A stretch of DNA of 64,000 nt from Choanephora cucurbitarum (taxonomy: Eukaryota > Mucoromycota > Mucoromycetes > Mucorales > Choanephoraceae), in assembly GCA_025331435.1 (NCBI GenBank), contig JAIWNI010000012.1, forward strand, positions 62,001 through 126,000, given 5' to 3'. The notes beneath the pieces are model-generated. The model ran no database searches. It was not told the DNA's origin and saw only the letters and a program-made list of their open reading frames with translations. Numbering within the stretch: position 1 is the stretch's first letter; each line of letters starts with the position of its first letter. Both the position numbers and the translations under genes were made by a program. Positions 1-11,365 of the stretch are shown here, piece after piece.

Positions 1-3000
1 GAACATCACATTCAAGTCAAAAGATCCAATACAACCCTAAAGTGGTCTTTCTCAACAAAAAAGAATAGCATATGCTTTGGACTTTATTTCAAGCCCGATC
101 AGACCCACTCTAGTCATTATACATCAATAAGCTCAATAAACAGAAACTTATCATTGCCTAAGCTCACTCAAGCACGCTCCCATAGTAGTATTTCCAGAAA
201 CTTACCAGAAGATAGCACTCTATTATCTCCTACCGCAACTAAAAGCAATGTGCACTCGGATAATGAAGATGAACTCTACAGCCATCAAAATGGCACATTA
301 AATATGGTTAGCCAAAGCTTGTTACAGTTTAATCATTTCACTGCTCGACGAAAGTCTTCATCTGCAACATCAGTTAGCAATCTGTTAGATAATGATTTCA
401 TTGAGTTGATTCCAATTGAGCAAGTCAATTCGTCAAAAGAAACAGTTACTGGGTCCTTTCTAGCTGAAAAATCTGGAAATTATGTGTTATTGTTTGGTAA
501 GCGATATACTTTGTATTGTTTATTTAATTTGCTTATGCTTGATATTGAAAACAGATAACATGTTTTCTCGGACTACGCCCAAATTATTGTTCTTCACTGT
601 AACCACAGACGAGCCCCTGTATGAAGATCTGAGCGTTGATGTTGATATGTCTGGTTGGCTACTTAAAAAAAGGAGAAAAAGAATGCAAGGTATTGTTGTC
701 AATAATTCTGTTTAGGGGAATAGTATTCTGGTTGGACCTAAACTAACTTTGAGGAATTTTGCATCTTTGACGCGTTAAGGGTGGGCCAAGAGATGGTTTG
801 AGTTATCTTCAACAGGTGTGTTATCTTATTCAGTCAGTAAAGGTGCTATCAAACGAGGCTCTCTTCAAGTAGGCTTGTCTACCATTTTGATTTCAGCAAA
901 GCATCGTACAATTCATTTGGATTCAGGAACAACCACGTTTCATATAAAAGCACCCTCTGCAGAATTGCTAGAGCAATGGCTGACATGTATTCATGCAAGG
1001 AGATCGGCTTGTTTATCCGCCAATCAAAATCCTATCATTTGGGACACAGATGAAGCTGGTTTTGAACCAGTAGCTGGTCTTGTTCCTGAATTGATCCTTA
1101 ACATGAATGATAACCAGCCTCAAAAGCAAAGAAATGAAGAAAATCATTTGATAATTTCAAAATCATTAAGCGATATCGATATGCATTTAGTGCAACTGAA
1201 GCAGCTACTGTTTGGTGATTCGAGCAGCATTTTACCTAACGAAACCCTAATCCATCCTAACAGTGCGATCACACTTGAAGAACATAAAAAACAAAGTGTT
1301 AATGTAGTATCCACGAGCTACTCAAATGACAATCAGGTTCATGTTTCTTTTGTTCAAGCATTGATCAACGCTCAACTGGATGAGACTCAAACCTACCCAT
1401 CTAATGCGCTTTCTCATCAGAAAGCACTGATAAATGCCATCAGCACTTCTCTTCAATCAATCAAGAATTGTCGAGATACGATTTCTGATGCTTACCATGA
1501 GATGCAGCAGTCAAAGCAAGAAGAGTACGATGGCATGTCTTTCAATCCTTTGCAGGTGTCGAATAAGACAAAATCAAACCTTTTATCTCATCGCTCGGTG
1601 AAAAGCTTGTACTCACACAGTATTCTATCAGACAAATACTTTGATGCAGAAGATTATTTCATGAGTTCAGACGAAAATGAGTCTATTCATGACTTTGTTG
1701 GCGCTGATTCTGAAGAAGAAGGCGAGGATGAAAATAAGGGTTGCACTAGCTTGCCACCAGGTAAAATAAAAAGCGATGTAATTACATCCATGTTTTGAAC
1801 TTACCATCAGTTCGTAGCTACCGACAAACACTCAGTTACTCCTGATGACAACTGTGATACTTTGGTCGTACAAAGAAGAGACCGGTTGCCCCATCCTGTT
1901 GCGGTTAAAAGTGTATCATTTTTGGGTGTCTTGAGAAAAAATGTTGGGAAAGACTTGTCTACCATTTCCATGCCAATCATATTCAACGAGCCGATCAACT
2001 TGTTACAACACTTGTGCGGAGAATTGGAATATTCAGATCTAATTGAGAAAGCAGCGCATCAGGCATCACCTGTTGACAGGTTGACGTATGTCGCTTTATT
2101 TGCCATTTCAGGATATGCATCATCTCAGTATCGTATCGATAGAAAGCCTTTCAACCCGTTATTGTTTGAAACCTATGAGTGTGTTCGTCCAGACAAAGGA
2201 TTTCGTTTTATTTCGGAAAAAGTCTCTCATCATCCCAACATATTGGCAGTAAATTGTCTAACATAAGCAAAGCAAGCTTAGCTTTCTTTAAAAAAAAAAA
2301 CTAATTGCTATTCTTTTTACGGAAAACAAAATATAGTGTTATGCAGATGCTAAACTATATGAATACAGTCAAAGCTGTTCTGGTAAAACCAAATTTTGGG
2401 GAAAATCAATGGAGCTCGTTTCTGAAGGCCAATGCTGCATTAAGCTAAAGGAACACAATGATGTTTTTACCTATTCCAAGCCGTCTAGTTGGCTCAGAAA
2501 TTTAGTAGCTGGTACAAAATACATAGAACATATAGGTGAGATGAAGGTAATAAACCACACGACCGGAGATTACGCTATCGTCACCTTCAAAGAAGCAGCA
2601 CCAGCTGGAACGGGCTTTTTTGCCAACTTGGCTTTTGATAATTCGCAGTATCGGAATCATGTCACAGTTAAGCTGTATAACCAAAGCAATTCTTTGGTAA
2701 AAGAGCTTCAAGGCAAGTGGAATGAATCTATGTCTGAAGTGGTTGGGCCAGATCAATACTCAACTTTGTGGCGTTGTAAGCCGCCAAGCATATCTAATTA
2801 TGACGATTATTATGGATTTACCTCATTTCTAATGGAGCTGAACGAGATCACTATACTTGAAAAAAGCAAGATACCTGTCACGGACACTCGTTATAGACCA
2901 GATCAACGTTTGTTTGAAGAAGGCAAAGTTTCAGAAGCTGAGAGTGAAAAAGAGCGGATTGAGCAGCTGCAAAGAGAGAGAAGAAAGCAACCTGAATTAT

Positions 3001-3143
3001 CGTGCGAGCAATGTCAGCCTCTTTGGTTTGAGTTGAAGGAAGACAGCCTTTCACCAAAAGGACAAACCTGGCAGTATAAGGGTGGTTACTGGGAAGCGAG
3101 AAGCAAAAATCAATGGCCTAATGAAATGGTACAGTTATGGTAA
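1..3143 (+). CDS. Oxysterol-binding protein, Osh3-like (GOLD-PH-FFAT-ORD), 5' end outside window
   Basis: Exons 1-496, 555-689, 780-1760, 1836-2248 and 2337-3143 join in frame to 943 visible codons; the frame is open at base 1, so the start lies to the left. The first residues (WSFSTKK...FGLYFK) and KSGNYVLLFDN..SRTTPK look like the GOLD domain of Osh3-type proteins. A PH domain follows (SGWLLKKRRK, WAKRWFEL, about residues 199-300), then an acidic linker with a FFAT-like motif (KYFDAEDYF, near residue 497) for binding VAP proteins of the endoplasmic reticulum. The C-terminal sterol/phosphoinositide transfer domain carries FNPLLFETYE and the signature EKVSHHP, with an Asn where most members have a second Pro. 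Family knowledge suggests lipid exchange at ER-plasma membrane contacts. The 1761/1835 intron boundaries in the low-complexity linker are the least certain. Confidence 0.93.
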
Positions 3144-3755
3144 TCATTTGTAAAGGGATTCAAGTTTGCTACCAAACATATAAAGAAGAAAGTAATGTTT
3201 GATTCTTTATAGTATATATATATCTACTATGTACCATCCGATTTTTAATAAAAAATTAACAACTATGCTATTTTCTATACTTGGCTGCAACAAACATCTA
3301 TCTAGCTACTCTTATTTCTTCTTGTAACATAAATCAAACAAGTTTATCGATATTGAAGATATAGTAAATAATCACAATTAGAAATATCACTAGGTCAGGA
3401 ACATCTTGAAAAAATCACTTAATTGAATTTTATTCTAATCTATGGGATGACCATTAAAAAACTTTAGGTAGACCAAAGCTAAAAGGAACAAAGCCTTATT
3501 CTAATTTGCCTAAATACTGCTTTGTAGACCTTTTTAAAAAGATGGGCACAAACATCTCTTTTTTTCTTTGTCAAATGGTCTAAACCCTCTTTGCTTATCA
3601 TTAGTAAGAGCAAGCATATTTAATCTGATATGTTCTGAAAACAATGCGTTTTATTGGCTGTGTGTAACTTGGCCTGGTATCACGGACTACTTTTTTTGTT
3701 TGTATTTTTTTTTATTGTTCTTTCTTTTTATTTTCTTTCCTTTTCATAATACAAA
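3144..3755. other. Intergenic region upstream of alpha-tubulin
   Basis: This 612-bp gap holds the OSBP 3' flank and the tubulin promoter and leader. It contains a long pyrimidine-rich tract (about 3690-3745) directly before the tubulin ATG, as is common in strongly expressed fungal genes. I see no coding region. Confidence 0.5.
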
Positions 3756-5359
3756 ATGAGGGAAATTATCTCACTTCATGTTGGTAATTCATATAGTTTT
3801 AATACAATGGGCATGGATCCTTTTCTCTCTCTTCTAATTACTGTTCTGATGTAGGTCAAGCAGGTGTTCAAATTGGTAATGCCTGCTGGGAATTGGTATG
3901 TAATTTCAATAGTTGTACACAAAACTTGTAAACTTATTATGGTTTTGTTTTCAGTATTGCCACGAACATGGCATCCAACCCAATGGTCATTTCATTGAAG
4001 GAACACACATCAACGATCATTCGTAATGTATTTATTTTTTCGAACGACTCCGAAACTTATTTTTTTTTTTTGGTTTTATAGGTTTGAAACCTTCTTTTCA
4101 GAAACTGAGAGAGGAAGACATGTACCTCGTACTGTGATGGTTGATTTAGAGCCTTCTGTGATAGACGAAACTCGAAATGGTGTTTATCGTGAGCTGTTTC
4201 ATCCTGGTAAGCTTTGTCTTTCTTTTTCAAACATGTGCCTGAATTTGAATTTTATCTCATAAACCTTAAAAACAAAAAAGAGCAACTGATCAACGGAAAA
4301 GAAGACGCTGCAAACAATTATGCCCGTGGCCATTATACTGTTGGTAAACAAATGGTCGATAAAGTATTAGATCGCATTCGCAAGCTCGCAGACAACTGTT
4401 CTGGTCTTCAAGGTTTTTTGGTTTTCCATTCATTTGGTGGTGGTACTGGCTCCGGTTTTGGTGCCCTCTTGATGGAGCGTCTCTCTGTTGATTACGGCAA
4501 GAAATCTAAGCTGGAGTTTTCGATCTATCCTGCTCCTCAACTTGCTACTTCAGTTGTTGAACCTTACAATTCAGTGCTCACTACACATACCACATTAGAA
4601 CATTCCGACGTATCCTTCTTGGTTGACAACGAGGCCATTTATGACATCTGTCGCCGCAACTTAGATATATCGCAGCCTACTTATGTCAACTTGAATCGAC
4701 TGATTGCTCAGGTTGTTTCTTCCATCACTGCTTCTTTGCGCTTTGACGGCTCTCTTAATGTCGATCTAAATGAGTTTCAAACTAACTTGGTCCCCTATCC
4801 CCGTATTCATTTCCCTTTGGTAACATATGCACCCATCATCTCTGCTGCCAAAGCTTATCATGAGCAACATTCAGTGCCTGAGATTACATCCTCTTGCTTC
4901 GAAGCCAACAATCAAATGGTCAAGTGTGACCCTCGTAGCGGTAAATACATGGCCTGCTGTTTGCTGTATCGTGGCGATGTTGTTCCTAAAGACACCAATG
5001 CTGCTATTTCAACTATCCGAACAAAACGCACCGTTCAGTTTGTTGATTGGTGTCTTACTGGTTTCAAGGTAGGTATTAATCATCAACGTCCTACAGTTGT
5101 TCCTGGCAGTGATATGGCTGAAGTTCAACGTGCTGTCTGTATGCTGTCTAGCACAACTGCTATCTCTCAGGCTTGGTCTCGCTTGAATCATAAGTTTGAC
5201 CTGATGTACGCCAAGCGTGCTTTTGTACATTGGTATGTTGGCGAGGGCATGGAAGAAGGCGAGTTTTCTGAGGCTCGTGAAGATTTAGCTGCTCTAGAAA
5301 AAGACTATGAAGAAGTCGGTGCCGATTCTGTTGGCGACTCAGAAATGGAAGAGTTTTAA
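3756..5359 (+). CDS. TUB1: Alpha-tubulin
   Basis: Five exons (3756-3783, 3855-3895, 3955-4022, 4082-4206, 4281-5359) encode 446 residues, the usual alpha-tubulin length. The N-terminus [20 protein letters not shown] is diagnostic, the GTP-binding loop GGGTGSGFG is present, and the long last exon carries the C-terminal helices. Three short introns cluster in the first 70 codons, typical of fungal tubulins. The acidic tail ends EMEEF, so the terminal residue is Phe rather than the Tyr used in the detyrosination cycle of animals. It polymerises with beta-tubulin into microtubules. The ATG is chosen because it gives the conserved MREI start; the 28-nt first exon is too short to be seen as an open frame on its own. 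An AATAAA-like signal follows the stop (about 5382). Confidence 0.98.
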
Positions 5360-6471
5360 AGGAAAATTATATACAATTTATTAATAAAACACTATATGTT
5401 AATGACAACCAAAAGAAGGAAGAGGAAGTCTAAAAATTTAGATAAATGTTAGAACATATGTTTGCAAATCATAATAAAGTACGCGACAAGAAATGATATG
5501 ACAATAGCTTCAGTTATTTTTTTAAACATCACTCAGCACAAGCCACACGCCCGATACATTCTTTGATCGTTGACGAGAGCTCTAAGACGGCTCTTCCTAT
5601 ATTTTGATGTTGTATTTTTTTCATCATGTCATAAAAGCCATATCATCTCTTTTCGCGAAAAAAAAGTCTCTTATTGGTCTTGTATCACTTACCAATTAAT
5701 ATATCCTCAAGAAAGACATGAGCTACAGATCTGAATACTAGGCAAGCATTGCTTCAGTCATGACAGGGCTGACATAACATAATACACTGCACGCCGCGTA
5801 TCCTTTAATCTGTACACATACATACCGTAACTTTGAAAAGAAAAATGTAAAGAGATGGAAGTAAAAAATTTTCTCGAATTTAAAGACATAGAAGTACAGT
5901 CACAAAAAAGTCACGTGCCAAAGTGCAAAGACTGACATATACGCGAGTTTTTGAGCTTTGAGATGAACACTGGGTTTGTGAGGCTTTCTAGATGGCTAGT
6001 GATATAGATACACAAATAACAGAAGGTTTTGAAGCAAAAACGAATTCTTATTCAGCGAAAGTGCTTAAATCAATACTAAAATTATGATAACAAAAAAGAC
6101 CTTCAATGCACTTGAAAGTGTATGAGCACATCCATTTTTTGTTTCTTTGATGTGGTCTTCAGAGGTCTAATAAAACTAAGGCTAAAAAGGTTACTTGGCG
6201 AGCTTATCTTTTGCTTCAGTAACTGCCTGGCATCTGTCCTTCATGATTTCATATAAGTGATTTGTTGATACTATATTGAGATGATTTCACTCCTCCTTTT
6301 GTTGCGTTCGCAAGGTAAACCATTCAACACATCACTGATAAAAGGGCATAATTCATGACTCTCTCTGTACATCAACAGTACCTTTAGCGTATTGTAATCT
6401 TTATTGTCGAGTTCATGTATAATCTAAACATAATGGTTTTTCTTCTTTTGGCTATCGTATAAAATCATCAT
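5360..6471. other. Intergenic region between two convergent genes
   Basis: About 1.1 kb of AT-rich sequence between the 3' ends of alpha-tubulin and the ZCCHC10-like gene. I see no open frame, no structured RNA and no repeat that I can support. Confidence 0.45.
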
Positions 6472-7073
6472 TTAAGATCGACGACGCTGCCTTTTGCTTG
6501 AACGTTTTCTTCTGCTGCTCACACTGCTGCTACTATCGGAGTCACTATCGCTGCTACTTCCGAGGCTGTCGCTACCACTACTGCTACTACTATAGCTACT
6601 ACGGCTATTGCTACTTCTACTACTTGTCATGCTGCTATCGCTTTCGCTTCCGGAATCGCTATCTGAAGATGAGGAAGAAGATGAAGAGGAGGATGAAGAA
6701 GATCTGGTAACGCATGAGTCAATAGCTTTTCGCAGACACTCGAAATTGTTTAAATCTACCTTGATCGTCTTTTTCTTTTACGTTCTTTTTCTTTCAAGAT
6801 TTTGTCTGCTAAACCACGCTTGTCCTGAAGTTCTTCCGGTAATTCTGGTTGAAGTAACTTGACAGGCTTCTTTAACTGTTGTGTACGTGTTGGTCTAACT
6901 TTATAGCTTCTTTCTTTTTTACATTCGTAAGTCTAGGTAAGTGTTAGTCTGTCTGTTACTTTGTGTCTAAGGCTTGTCATTACCCAGTGACCATGCTCCA
7001 AACACTTTTGACATTGAGTAGAGGTAGAAGCCTTTGGGCCCTTTGAATGATAGCGTGGGCCTGTTCTGTACAT
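6472..7073 (-). CDS. ZCCHC10-like zinc-knuckle, Ser/Arg-rich protein
   Basis: Three exons on the minus strand (7073-6984, 6932-6760, 6703-6472) give 164 residues. The N-terminus holds one CCHC zinc knuckle, CQKC-LEHGHWTYEC, whose coding is split by the first intron directly after the Trp; this spacing and the following RPTRTQQLKK match animal ZCCHC10. A basic stretch (KEKERKRKRRSR) leads into a last exon that is almost entirely Ser with Asp, Gly and Arg and ends RRKRSSKRQRRRS, like the Ser/acidic tail of the family. The family is nuclear and probably binds RNA; its precise role is not established. The Ser tail is written mostly in AGC/AGT and TCT/TCA codons, which creates spurious open frames on the opposite strand. 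The start is the only ATG that places the knuckle near the N-terminus. Confidence 0.9.
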
Positions 7074-7221
7074 TCAAAAAATAAAATTGAAAAGAAAAAG
7101 ATATAGACAATAGATTTTTCTGTAGCTATAGAAATCAGCTGAACTTTGAAAGGACGACTTAATCAGACAGGAGTTGATTACATGTTTATTATCGTACAAA
7201 GGGCTATAAGAAAAGTGGAAT

Positions 7222-9490
7222 TTATGCCCACTTTGTTTAAGAAAAGGATTAGTATAATACGACTCAAAAAAAACATTAAATAAACTTACCAAATCCCGAA
7301 GGTATTTCTTACTAGCAATCCAACTCATTAAAAGCTTGTTTGCTTCAACAACATCGATTTTTTGATGTTCAACTAAAATATCAACCAAGGCGTCTTGAAC
7401 ACCCTTAGCCATACCCTTGGCGTCACCACAGATATAGATAGCAGCACCCTTGTTGACAATAAGGTCAAAAAGAACATCAGCATCCTTACGAATCAAATCC
7501 TGAACGTAAACTCGAGGAGATCCATCCACAGCTCGACTTTCAGCTAAACTCAAATGAGTAATTGTTCCATCTTCTTTGAAATTTTTCAAATCGTTTTCAA
7601 ACAAAAAGTCTTTGTGTTTATCGCGGAAACCATAATAAACATAGATAGGACCAAACGCTTTTCGAATCTGTTGGGTGGGCTGATGACCAATGCCACCCAT
7701 TGACAAACGAATCTGTCTCTGGGCCTGTCGATGTTCAAGGAAACCAATAAAAGGTGCAATACCAGTACCTGGACCAATCAAAATAAGAGGACGCTCAGTC
7801 TCTTGGGGCAAGACAAAAGCATTGGCATTTTGACGAACAAACACAGGTACTCTGATGTCTCTAGTGACAGCAATCTCGGTCTTCAAAGGAGTTGTACGAC
7901 TAGGTACCAATTCAGTCAGCTTGTCTAACCAAGGAGTAGCCACACCTTTACGTTGTACTTGGTTTGATGTGATGTATTCAACTACATTAAAAGCAAATCG
8001 AATCTTGCCTTGGCGCTTCAAAGGAGAACTTGAGATAGAGTAATAACGAGGCATATGAGCTGGCAATAAGTCTAAAAGACGCTCAATAGGTGGTTGACAA
8101 CTAGGGAAGCTATCTAAAATATCAAGTAGATTGGGTGATTGATCGCGAACAGCATTGAATGCAGCAGCACCTTGCTTACTACAGATATACATCAATGTAA
8201 GCTTTTCCTTTGGATCTGATGTATAGTCAGCTAGCATTCTAAATAGGGCTTTACGAGGCTGGCTTGTGAGATCAACACCGTAAGTAAACAACTGATGGAG
8301 AGTAGCTTCCTTAGCTTCCTTCAGATGGCTCGGTAAGTTATCGCCTTCTACTTGGTATAGTTGTTGATAATCCTCTGGTTTGATCTTCAAGCGGTTCAGG
8401 ACAGCTTCAACCAGTCTTTCATCGTTAGGAGCCAGCACACCAAATGCATCCCCTGGTTCATAATGCATGTCTTCACCCACATCCAATTCAATTTCAAGTG
8501 TACGCTTAACAGCATCAGGAGCTGTCAAACAAGCGACCATAGTGACAGGAGCATAGGTGATAGGAGTGGGAGTGGGAACAAAGTTTGGAACTTTACCAGA
8601 AAGTTCTTCATTCATTGTTCTACCTTCCAATCGAGATAACTTGGCCACAGGAACTGAAACGCGGGGTAAGCCAGTCAATTTGGCACCCATCTCCAAACCC
8701 TCCAAACTGATATTCAAAGGAGATCCCTTTGCAAATTCCTCTAAACCATCACCACCACTACTGCTTTCCATATCTTTGGCTACTGCTGGCTGAGTATGAA
8801 TAATCGAGTTTTCAAGTTGAGTGTATTTCTGAACAGGCTCAGGTAGGTTTTTAACACGATCGGCCATAGAGTAAGGTATACTGGAAGGGTTCAACTTGAG
8901 CTCAGTCATCTTCTCCTCCAACTCAGTTGTTGCTGTCGAAGCATTGGTATCTTGTTTTAATACAGTAGGCAAGATTTTCCATAGATTCTCGATCCAGGGA
9001 TCAACTGTGTTCTCTAAACCCTCTGCATCGTCGGCCAAGGCCTTTTCATAAAATACAGTTGCACCCAGTTCCTTGAATTTCTTTTCAAGCTTCTTGCCGG
9101 TGTTGTTGAAGTTAGAATAGTTGCTATCACCCAAGCCTAAGACAGTGAAACGAGTGTTGGTGAAGTAAGCTTTGTCTTTGTTGCGTCGCAAAAAGCGCCA
9201 AAACTTGAGTGAATTGTCGGGTGCATCGCCATCGCCTGTGTTGGAAGAGACTAAAATGATTACTTTAGCGTCTTGAAAAGGCACCTTTGAAGCGAAAAAA
9301 AGAATGAATGAGTAGCTGCAGAACCTCTCTGATAAAAAGATATACATACTGTTGTATAATCGTCCATTACTAAGCATTGACCTTTGTAGCCTTTTTTAAG
9401 TGCTTCTGTATGAATATTCTTGGCTATCCATTCTGCATTACCAGTTTGGGAAGCCCAAAGAATAAGGTATTCAGAAGCAAGATCTGACAT
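7222..9490 (-). CDS. MTRR: Methionine synthase reductase (diflavin reductase)
   Basis: Exons 9490-9350, 9284-7290 and 7230-7222 encode 714 residues. The N-terminal flavodoxin domain (LWASQTGNAEW; SSNTGDGDAPDN; LGLGDSNYSNFNNTGKK; ADDAEGLE..VDPWI) binds FMN. The FNR half carries the FAD motif RYYSISSSP, the MTRR-like NVVEY..RKGVATPWL, the NADPH loop GPGTGIAPF and YICGDAKGMA. These segments match methionine synthase reductase better than P450 reductase or Tah18. The enzyme passes electrons from NADPH to reactivate the cobalamin of B12-dependent methionine synthase. The last exon is only 9 nt (TGG GCA TAA); it supplies the penultimate Trp (LRDLWA) that by homology stacks on FAD. Reading through the last intron instead gives a long implausible tail. 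The next gene on the same strand starts 148 bp downstream. Confidence 0.93.
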
Positions 9491-9849
9491 TAGAACAATA
9501 AGATAAAAGGTGGAGAAAGTGGAGAATAGGGGGAAAAACCTAAAAAAAAATACAAAAAGGGTTTTTTTATCAGAGATGATCAAGATTAAATTTTTAAAAG
9601 TGTCAAATCTATTTTCTTGGAACTTTTGCACGCTAAGCCTAAAATAAGTCTTTTGCGCCACATTCCTGCCCGAGATTAAAACGAGCAGTTTAGCCTGATT
9701 GCTAGTTAGATGATCCAGAAATAAGCTTATTCAAATCCATATATGCAAACAGAGTATGAGCAAGTAACTTTCTTTTAAAATGTAGTCAATATGATTTATG
9801 TACACTAAATTATTGGTATATAGATTTATTTTCTCGGCTTGATTTTCCT
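9491..9849. other. Intergenic region between MTRR and the ZIP gene
   Basis: This 359-bp gap holds the MTRR promoter side and the ZIP transporter 3' end, both on the minus strand. T/A-rich runs are present around 9538-9570. No coding or structured element is visible. Confidence 0.4.
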
Positions 9850-11106
9850 TTAAGCGACCTCTAATACAGAAGAAAGCCCAACTAAAAAGATGCCCAAAAA
9901 GAAGAAAGCTACCACATAACTCTGGTTTGTATCCGCACGAATAGCTTGAGGCAACATACTCTAATGTAAATCCTTTTGTTTTAGTTTACCTTCATCATAA
10001 CTGTATCAATCCCACTTTACCTGAATTGTAATCAAAGACATCATACCACTAACACAGCCGAATACAATACCAAACAAAAGATCTTCGCTTTGTTGTGATA
10101 TATTCTTGATTAAAAAGAGACCAATAAGCGCACCTATTGGTTGTGATAATCCACCCAAAATAGCTGCATAAGTGAAAGCTGATGTTCTTGATCGCGTAGC
10201 ATAATAAAGAGGTAAAGCAATCATAAATCCTTCAGTCAAGTTGTGGATCGACATGGCGATACCAACACTGATGCCTAGAGCAGAAGAAGCTTGACTAGAG
10301 ATAAACATAATCAACCCCTCTTTTGTTTGTAGAACAATAGCGCAAAACCCAAATCAGTCTCTTTCTTTCTCTTTCTTTCTCTTTATCTTTCTCTAATTTA
10401 CCTGGAAACTTATGTACACAAATGGCAATAGCTGTTTGGATACCAATACTATAATAATGTCCTGGGTCACTTTGCATGATTTGTTCAACTGATTCATGGC
10501 TGTTGTGTCTATCTGCACTAGGTGATTCACTTGAAGCATCTGAACTCTCTGCCGCTCCATTATTCTCTTGATGGACATATTCGTCGTGATGAAATCGAAA
10601 ATGAGATTGGCTTGATCGTACACTACCATATTCAATATCGCATGGATGACTGTTCTTTATCTTGGTTCTTTCAGGGTTATTTGAAGCGTGGTGATGACAA
10701 TCTTTGGTAGCTTCACCACAGGCATGAATTGCGTCAGGCATGATGGTATGAATAATTCTTGTTAGTACCACTGTAAAACAAGCACCACTAAAGAAACAAC
10801 TGTAGGCTATCGCATCATTCTTCAATCTATCTTGGGCTTGAGGGAATAAAATACTGAGTGAAGAAAATAATAGAACGCCTGAGGCTAAAGCCATAGAAGA
10901 TGCCATGAAAGAACGATTATCCAATAGCGATTTGTGCGAGAATCTATCAATAAATACAATGGAAGCTACCGAATATTAAATTAATTCAAACGATATGAGC
11001 GGAGAGAGAGAGAGAGCAATAAGGTCAAGTTGTATGTTTTACCTCCAACTATACAGGCTGTAGAAGATAGCAGTACGCCTAACCAACCACTTAAATCGCT
11101 GCTCAT
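9850..11106 (-). CDS. ZIP-family zinc transporter (Zrt3-like)
   Basis: Four exons (11106-11043, 10965-10402, 10319-10021, 9960-9850) encode 345 residues with about eight hydrophobic segments. Between the N-terminal and C-terminal membrane halves lies a hydrophilic His-rich loop (DCHHHASN, HFRFHHDEYVH, DRHNSH), a presumed metal-sensing loop. The second half has the ZIP signatures AICVHKFPEG (interrupted by intron 2 after Pro) and SIHNLTEGF, whose His, Asn and Glu line the metal path. HKFPEG and the overall layout resemble yeast Zrt3, which exports zinc from the vacuole, so release of stored Zn into the cytosol is the likely role. Plasma-membrane or Golgi ZIP proteins are alternatives. Intron 2 (10320-10401) contains a CTTTCT microsatellite. 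The Leu-rich start MSSDLSGWLGVLL gives the first membrane segment. Confidence 0.9.
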
Positions 11107-11365
11107 AATTGATAGTAATCAAAAAGAAAGTAAAGAAACTAATATTACAAAAAAAGAAACGAAAAAAAAATGAAATGAAATGAAATGACATGCATTTATA
11201 GGTAATGCAAGAAATTTTTGTGACGGCGCTCTAACCAAAAATTTCAGCTGCATGTCAGTAGATTTGGTTTGCCATGACCCTTTTGAAAATGTGCATCTAT
11301 GTTATCAGGAAACTTCTTTCTTTAGAAATAGAAAGAAGGGCTACAAATGAAGTATCTCATGTTTT

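Noticed and set aside
6498..6862. Plus-strand frames rich in Tyr, Cys and Leu opposite the ZCCHC10-like gene
   Set aside because: They mirror the Ser-repeat tail of the minus-strand gene, whose exons, phases and zinc knuckle are well supported.
10356..10395. A CTTTCT microsatellite as a possible regulatory element
   Set aside because: It lies inside ZIP intron 2 as its polypurine/polypyrimidine body, and similar tracts occur throughout the window.
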